A stretch of DNA of 64,000 bases. It comes from Kalmanozyma brasiliensis GHG001. Taxonomy: Eukaryota > Basidiomycota > Ustilaginomycetes > Ustilaginales. The stretch covers positions 310,812-374,811 of the forward strand of contig NW_015961991.1 in NCBI RefSeq assembly GCF_000497045.1. Reading direction: 5' to 3'. The position numbers and the translations under genes are program-made. Positions 58,407-64,000 of this stretch are shown here, in pieces (position 1 is the first letter of the stretch; the number at the start of each line of letters is the position of its first letter). The notes beneath the pieces are model-generated. The model did not search any database and was not told where the DNA came from. It saw only the letters and a program-made list of their open reading frames with translations.

Positions 58407-59759
58407 ATGCCGTCGATACAGTCTTCCTCGGCGGGCATTCTCGGAAGCCTCTTCGAGCGAGCGCAGGACGCCATCTTTGCTCTCTCGTCATGCTTACCAT
58501 GCACGCCCGAGACATCCGTGCTGAAGCTCAACGGTCGCAACTTCCAGATTGTCAAGCTGCTAGGAGAAGGTGGCTTCAGCTTCGTCTACCTCGTCAAGGA
58601 CCAGGACTCAGGTCGACTGTTTGCACTCAAGAAGATCCGATGCTCCGGGTTCGGCGCCGACTCGTTCCAGGAGGCGATGAAGGAGATCGAAGCCACCAAA
58701 CGCTTCCGCTCACCGCACATCATTCCGATCTACGACAGCTGCGTTGTGCAAGACGATGCAGGCTCGGGCACACTTTTCGGCAATCTCCCTTCGAATGATC
58801 CAGAAGGAGGCCGTGGGGGAGATGGAGGTAAGGTGATCTACCTCTTCCTGCCGTTCTACGAGAAAGGCAACCTGCAAGATGCGATCAACGCGCATGTCGT
58901 ACGAGGGACGCGGTTCGGAGAGCGAGAGATGCTGCAGCTGTTCTTGGGGACGTGCAAGGCGGTTCGAGAGATGCACCACTATCGTCTGCCGAACGTAGGC
59001 GCAACACGCAGCGGCGGTGGTGCCTCGTCGATACCGCGCATGGAAGTGACGCCGCCTCAAGACCCCTTCTCGGACTCACATGCTGGTGGCAACGGAGACG
59101 AGGCACCGCTCATCTCGCACGACGGAACAGCAAATGATGAGAACGACAACTCTTCGTATCCTCCGAAGCCGAACAAGGGCAAGGGCCGTGATCTGGGCTA
59201 TGATGGCGAGACGGTGCAACGACCAGCGCTGGACGGAGGACTGGAGCAAGGTGGCGCGGGTGAGCTGCTACCGTATGCACATCGCGACATCAAGCCTGGC
59301 AACGTCATGGTGGCGGATGATGGCAAGACGCCCATCCTCATGGACTTTGGCAGCACCATCAAAGCGCGCGTCTACATCAAGACGCGCAAAGATGCCATGG
59401 CGCACCAAGACATGGCCGCCGAGCGCTCGTCCATGCCGTATCGAGCACCGGAGCTCTTTGATGTGCCGACCGACGCGACGCTGACGGAGGCGGTGGACAT
59501 CTGGTCGCTCGGTTGCGTGCTGTATGCGCTGGCCTACCTGCATTCGCCGTTCGAGACGACACAGACGATCGAGCAGGGCGGCTCGATCGCATTGGCGGTG
59601 TTGAACGGGTCATACAAGACGCCGCCGAGCTCGGAAGATCCGTACTCGGAAAAGACGCGCGAGATCATCAAGTGCTGCATCCAGGTCAAGCCTGAGGAAC
59701 GGCCAGGGATCGATCAGATCATCGAGCTTACACGGGCGGCTCTGCGTGGGTTGGAGTAG
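58407..59759 (+). CDS. Ser/Thr kinase of the NAK family, Env7/STK16-like
   Basis: A 450-residue kinase starting in an ideal context (GCCACCATG). Near the N-terminus Cys29 and Cys32 (SSCLPC) match the palmitoylation site that anchors yeast Env7 to the vacuole and human STK16 to the Golgi. The catalytic core has the glycine loop LGEGGFSFVYLVKD, the VAIK lysine in LFALKKIR, catalytic HRDIKPGN (about 292), MDFGS (about 311) and YRAPELFDV. The insertion of about 95 polar, low-complexity residues between helices D and E (190-285) is longer than in animal STK16. In yeast the enzyme limits vacuole fusion. The upstream extension of the frame opens with TTG and is not used. Confidence 0.92.
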   Translation: MPSIQSSSAGILGSLFERAQDAIFALSSCLPCTPETSVLKLNGRNFQIVKLLGEGGFSFVYLVKDQDSGRLFALKKIRCSGFGADSFQEAMKEIEATKRFRSPHIIPIYDSCVVQDDAGSGTLFGNLPSNDPEGGRGGDGGKVIYLFLPFYEKGNLQDAINAHVVRGTRFGEREMLQLFLGTCKAVREMHHYRLPNVGATRSGGGASSIPRMEVTPPQDPFSDSHAGGNGDEAPLISHDGTANDENDNSSYPPKPNKGKGRDLGYDGETVQRPALDGGLEQGGAGELLPYAHRDIKPGNVMVADDGKTPILMDFGSTIKARVYIKTRKDAMAHQDMAAERSSMPYRAPELFDVPTDATLTEAVDIWSLGCVLYALAYLHSPFETTQTIEQGGSIALAVLNGSYKTPPSSEDPYSEKTREIIKCCIQVKPEERPGIDQIIELTRAALRGLE

Positions 59760-59999
59760 ACACTGTGGCTGCCGCACTCTCAGCAATGGACGCACCATGC
59801 CTTGGCAAGACGCCTCGATGACTGCTCGTCCGACTGTTTACTGTGCTTATACGTGTGCTCTGTGGACAGCAATGCCGCGAGAAGATGTTCGACATGACGT
59901 CGCAAGAATGCATATCGGGAGATTCGCCAGGAGAAGCCAGTGGGCAAATTAGGCAAGCAGCGTGTGTAATTGCATACTCTCGCCCATCCTTCATCGAAA

Positions 60000-60112
60000 G
60001 GCGCTCTGCCCGAGTGGTTAAGGGGTAAGTCTCGAACTACATTTCGATCGTCCTTCTGTGACGAGTTAACTTATAGGCTCTGCCTGCGTCGGTTCAAATC
60101 CGACGGGCGTCG
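60000..60112 (+). tRNA. tRNA-Ser (anticodon CGA) with a 31-base intron
   Basis: A class II cloverleaf. The acceptor stem pairs GGCGCTC (60000-60006) with GGGCGTC (60105-60111), with two G-T pairs, and the discriminator is G60112, as expected for serine. The D arm is CCC/GGG (60009-60011 and 60022-60024) with loop GAGTGGTTAA. The anticodon stem TAAGT (60026-60030) pairs with ACTTA (60069-60073). Anticodon CGA lies at 60033-60035 and reads UCG, a frequent serine codon here. The intron is 60037-60067, in the usual place one base 3' of the anticodon; its TTCGA (60043-60047) can pair with the anticodon-loop TCGAA. The long variable arm GGC/GCC (60076-60084) and the T arm GTCGG-TTCAAAT-CCGAC (60088-60104) complete it. 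Confidence 0.95.
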
Positions 60113-60127
60113 ACAATTACTGGTTTC

Positions 60128-60133
60128 TTTTTT
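60128..60133 (+). terminator. RNA polymerase III terminator of tRNA-Ser
   Basis: A run of six T residues 15 bases after the mature tRNA end, the usual Pol III stop signal. Confidence 0.75.
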
Positions 60134-62885
60134 GCTATCATCATTGGCCCCCTTGAATCCAGACAGTTGACGGGTGGCTCAAAGGAAGACGGCAAGAAGG
60201 CATGTTGATTGAAGCTGTACTGCACAGGCGCAAGGAACACAACAACGACTGGTTGGTTGGCTATGACGAGTGAGAGAGATGTTTTCTTGAAAGAAGAGCG
60301 AAAAAGAGTTCGAAAAAGAAGGTAGCAAAAACACAATTTGTGAAGGCGATCAACACGACGTCAATGGCCGTGTAGAGCCGGCGTCACCGCATCGCGACAG
60401 CTGCTGTGGACGGTATGGAAGGGAGGTGCGGAGGGGGACAGGGCCGATGTTGTTGCTCTGAGGTCCTCTTCGCAAAGCCTTACCCCGCACTGGAAACGTT
60501 GTTTGAGACTTGAGCGAGGGTCCAACGACCCCACATCGCTAGCCGAGCGCCGCTTTGGACCGCATATGTGCGAGGCCTGCTTTCTGCACGGTCTTGTTCA
60601 GGAACAAAGATGAGAGATTCCACATCAGCTCGACGGCACCATTGACCGATACAGACGCGAGACACGGTATCGTTGCCAACGGAAGGGGCACCTAGCGTGG
60701 GATGCAGCGAGGAACACAAGGGTCTCTCAGGGCAAAGCCGCGGGATGTTTTTCTTGAGCGGAGAAAGGTTGGCCCGCAGGCTCGGCAGACGATCTCCGCG
60801 ACAGTTGACACTCCGCCAGCGCGACCAAGCTGGATCCATAGGCCGTCCTGCCCAACCGCGTGGTCAGCTGGCAAGCTCTCGCGAAGGACACAATGTTCCT
60901 GCTTGGGTGCAGTCGCGAACAAAGGCTTCGCTTGCGTGCAAAGCGCGTCCTTCTCCGCCTACGTTCGATGAACCGGCCCAGAAGCCAGATCTACCGGTCG
61001 GCCCAATCTCTGCTTGCCGGGTTGTCCTCCGGCCTTGACCATCCGAGCTGCACACCGCAGCCTCTGCCGCACGATGCACTGCAACATGTTCTGCATCGCA
61101 TCTCAGCATCTCTGCGAGAGCTGGAAAGTGCAACAAAAGCCAACGGAACTCTCCGTGTTCGCAACGCTCTGCGCAGCTTCGTGGCCTGGGGCCCCCAACA
61201 TCCGTACCTGGTTAGATGTCGCATGGCGATGACTCCACGACGTGACACACGCATGATCACTTCCCTGCAGTCAGCTCTTCGCTTCAGCTTATCGATGGAG
61301 GCTTGCACTTCTTGGCGCATCGTCTGGCGTGACCGAGAGACAACGCTGCGAACCCCACTCTGCTGCGCATTGCACCATCCTCACTACGATACTACGACAT
61401 GGAAGTTACTTTGTTGGACAGCGGACGGAAGCGTTGGAGCGAAGAGTAAAGGCTTCTCTACGCGGCTTCTCTCGTTGCCGAAGGCACCGGCATTGATCCC
61501 ATCTTTACCGGAACGGCAAGCAGACCGTCGGAACGCATCTGGCTGAGTTTGGTTTTGATGGACGGGCCGCGCAGAACAACATTCGTGCCCCGCACAATGC
61601 AAACCAACCCACTTCAAAGCAAGGCACGCATCAAGGGGAGTGCTTACGTTGGGGGACAGAGTGACATTGATCAAATTCAACCTCAGCTGGTACTGTCACT
61701 CTGTTGTTGCTCAGATCTTTCCGCCTGCCGACGGCAAGGAGAATTCGAGGCACTGGTCTGGTACCGTTGCACAGAGATGGCAGCTCTTCCATTGTTTGCG
61801 CGGCGGGCCGAGCCAGTGTATAACCGGAGGGCGGGTTCCGCGGGGGATTTTCTTTTACTTTTCTCTTTTCGTTTCCGTCTTTTCCTCTCGCTCTGCTGCT
61901 GCCCCCTGACTTCTGGATTCTACCTTTTCGCCTAATTTTGACGGGTTTCTTGCCGAGCCCGCGGTTGGCACAGCTCCGACCGACGTTGAGCACCTGCCCA
62001 ACTCGGCTGGCTCTCAACGCCACGACTGACAATAAGTTACCACTCGTACAAAGTTGCTGACTGCACAATACTTGCCTCATGCACGCTGCTGCAGACTCGT
62101 CTCACTCTGATCGTTGATGAGAAGCGCGTCTACTGCTGCGATTCTGTTCACTCGCTCCAGGTAGCTGTCTCAGGGGGGAAGCTGTAGGGACAAAGCACTT
62201 GTGAAGCTGACTCGTGGTCATTGCTGCGGAAGGAACGCTCAGGTACGCCACGCAGCATCTCGCGAAACGTTTTCCGCGGCCATGCGTCCTCTCTCCGAGC
62301 CCCAAGCCTCTCTGCTCCCCAGCCCAATCGTATGCTGGCTCGCTGACCAGCCCCCATACTGTCACCAAACCAATCAGAGACCTCCTGATGCACCCCGCGC
62401 TGCTCAGCAAACTTCGCCATGCAGGTCCAATGCTGCACGAGCTACCCCGCAACCGATGCGATGCGGAGCTGCTTGGCTCCCCCCGCACTTTGAACCCACC
62501 CTCTCTCTTTTCCGCAGTCGCTGCGTTGCATGTCAGCGTTTGTGACTGGTGGGGTGCCTGATGAAAGGTGCGCTTGTTGTAGCAAGCTACGGAATGGTTG
62601 CCGCGCCAAGCGCTTCATTTGTGTTCTCTCTCTCGTGTAGTGCAGAGATGAAGATGACAGCCAGAGGGCAACGCTACCGTGTGAACCTACAGCAGGCACG
62701 GACAAGCTCTCCGTACAACTCTCTACATGTGGGCAACGAGGCACTCGCTGCTGATGAAGGGGCCACCGTCGTGTGGCGCATGCCTATAAGAAGAGGCTCC
62801 GTGCTCGGGTCGCTCTTCTTCCCCCAGGACCTTTTTCCCACAGCCCCATCCACAACCTCCCTCCTCCCTCGCCTCAACCGCCACC
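60134..62885. other. 2.75 kb gene-free region before the aquaporin-like gene
   Basis: No supported gene. On the minus strand an ATG at 60535 begins MWGRWTLAQVSNNVSSAG followed by a donor-like GTAAGG; a partner exon could not be fixed. Several 90-230 codon frames between 60670 and 62490 have no motif and mostly non-ATG starts. The tract 61840-61910 is pyrimidine-rich, and the last 120 bases hold the TATA box and leader of the aquaporin-like gene. Confidence 0.4.
62785..62790 (+). promoter_or_regulatory. TATA box of the aquaporin-like gene
   Basis: TATAAG on the plus strand, 96-101 bases before the ATG at 62886, followed by a C/T-rich leader of about 70 bases. Confidence 0.55.
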
Positions 62886-64000
62886 ATGTCGACCACGACC
62901 CCCACCTACATCCCCGCCGAGCACCTCGAGCACAGCGACAAGGACGGCTCGGCCTCGTCGCACCACTTCCAGCGCGCCCACCGCAAGAATGGCGAGCTCG
63001 AGCTCGGTGTCACCGAGATCCTCGAGGGCCGCTCCGATGTCCCTCACCGTCAGGTGGCCCACTCTGCCGGTCTGGCCGACTGGTCCGGCCGTGTTCGTTT
63101 CGAGCAGGCCATGCCCCGCCTCATCCCCGCCCTCGTTGCCGAGTTCTTCGGTACCATGTTCTACTGTCTCGCAGGTGAAATGGCTACTGCTGGGTTCCTC
63201 ATCACCACCTACGGCGGCTCTCCCCAGGGTAATCTCACCATGATCGGTTTCGCCTATGCTTTCGGAATCACTTTCGCCATTGTTGTCTGCGCCACCACCT
63301 CGGGTGGTCAATTCCACCCGGCCTTCACCATCGCTCAGTGCGTGTTCAAGGGTTTCCCGGTCAAGCTGGCTCCGTTCTACATCACTGCGCAGATCGTCGG
63401 TGCCATGGTGGCCTCGTTGATCGTCGTGGGTTCGTGGCACGATGAGCTGATGAAGATCACCGAGCTGTTGCATGCGACTGGCAAGTCGGCTGTCATCTTC
63501 TCTGCCGAGGGTCCTGCCGGCGCTATCGCTCTGTTCCCCACTGCCGGTCGCTCGCTCGGTAGCATCTTCGTCAACGAGTTCTTCGCCGACGTGCTCGTGG
63601 CCATGATCGTGTGGGCCAACCTCGACGCTGCTAACCCGTTCACCGGCCCTCAGGTTGCCCCCTACACCATCGGTCTCGGCTTCGCCGTCGTCGTCTGGTG
63701 CTTCTCCTCGTCCAACGTCGCTGCCAACTCGGCTCGTGACGTCGGTGCTAGGTTCGTCTGCGGCATGTTCTGGGGCTCGGAATGCTTCCCCTCCGGCTAC
63801 TCTGCTCTGGCTGCCCTCACCAACATTCCCGCCACCCTCATCGGCTGCGGTATCTACACCTTCTTCCTCTCGGACACCCGCCGCCCCGCCGCCGCCGTCA
63901 CCCTCAACCACATGCACGAGGAACACGTCCGCTCCATCGAGCGCGCCGAGACCATGCACGCCGAGATGCTCGACCAGAAGATCGCCCAGACCCTCAGCCG
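62886..64000 (+). CDS. Aquaporin-family (MIP) channel with altered NPA boxes, 3' end cut by the window
   Basis: The open frame runs from an ATG in good context (CCACCATG) to the window edge, 371 codons, without a stop, so the C-terminus is missing. After a polar N-terminus of about 80 residues come MIP helices: ALVAEFFGTMFYCLAGEM, IGFAYAFGITFAIVVCATTSGGQFHPAFTIA, FYITAQIVGAMVASLIV, IFVNEFFADVLVAMIVW, TIGLGFAVVVWCFSSSNVAANSARDVG and a last helix IPATLIGCGIYTFFL. The two pore boxes, normally NPA, read HPA (144-146) and NSA (281-283, followed by the typical RD). The fold is clear; water, glycerol or other conductance cannot be assumed. Codon bias is strongly C-ending, as for a well expressed gene. 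Confidence 0.85.
   Translation, partial: MSTTTPTYIPAEHLEHSDKDGSASSHHFQRAHRKNGELELGVTEILEGRSDVPHRQVAHSAGLADWSGRVRFEQAMPRLIPALVAEFFGTMFYCLAGEMATAGFLITTYGGSPQGNLTMIGFAYAFGITFAIVVCATTSGGQFHPAFTIAQCVFKGFPVKLAPFYITAQIVGAMVASLIVVGSWHDELMKITELLHATGKSAVIFSAEGPAGAIALFPTAGRSLGSIFVNEFFADVLVAMIVWANLDAANPFTGPQVAPYTIGLGFAVVVWCFSSSNVAANSARDVGARFVCGMFWGSECFPSGYSALAALTNIPATLIGCGIYTFFLSDTRRPAAAVTLNHMHEEHVRSIERAETMHAEMLDQKIAQTLS

Noticed and set aside
60860..61546. 228-codon plus-strand frame between the tRNA and the aquaporin-like gene
   Set aside because: Opens with GTG, Arg/Leu/Ser/Cys-rich and without any recognisable domain.

Overview
The window is nuclear DNA of a fungus, most likely a smut or smut-related basidiomycete yeast (Ustilaginomycotina). 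The basis is: GC-rich DNA, long intronless ORFs with strong C/G third-position bias, short spliceosomal introns confined to a few small genes, a nuclear-type intron-containing tRNA-Ser, and a typical fungal gene set (external NADH dehydrogenase, Trm11, Dug1, Ats1-like, tricalbin, vacuolar AVT transporter). The species cannot be fixed from the sequence alone. There are no prokaryotic operons, CRISPR arrays, rRNA genes or intact transposons.

Layout. 1-5 kb: three minus-strand genes, a cysteine-free secreted protein, a carboxymuconate cyclase-like beta-propeller enzyme and a secreted FAD oxidase. 7-11 kb: a helix-turn-helix/GNAT fusion protein and, divergently, the tRNA methyltransferase Trm11. 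13.9-20 kb: an amino-acid/choline-type permease behind a 2.9 kb gene-free leader, a flavin monooxygenase and a sorbitol/xylitol dehydrogenase. 20-31 kb: an F-box/TPR protein, a divergent ABC-F ATPase, a double-hotdog acyl-CoA thioesterase, a second permease and a four-exon EMC5 gene. 31-38 kb: a (6-4)-type photolyase, a two-exon TRAPPC2L/Tca17 gene and the dipeptidase Dug1. 38-48 kb: a vacuolar amino-acid transporter, a RING/TRAF zinc-finger protein, a tricalbin and a small GNAT acetyltransferase. 48-60 kb: a JmjC-like protein, an external NADH dehydrogenase, an Ats1-like RCC1 protein, an F-box-like protein, an Env7/STK16-type kinase and a split tRNA-Ser(CGA). The window ends inside an aquaporin-family gene with altered NPA boxes, which is cut by the right edge.

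Genes are arranged singly, as divergent or convergent pairs with separate promoters. Functional themes recur without forming an obvious cluster: nitrogen and amino-acid handling (two permeases, AVT, Dug1), secretory and contact-site biology (EMC5, TRAPPC2L, tricalbin, Env7-like kinase), and secreted products at the left end. Several minus-strand and plus-strand starts were set at the first in-frame ATG because the longer reading frames open with non-ATG codons. EMC5 and TRAPPC2L were reconstructed by hand from splice signals.
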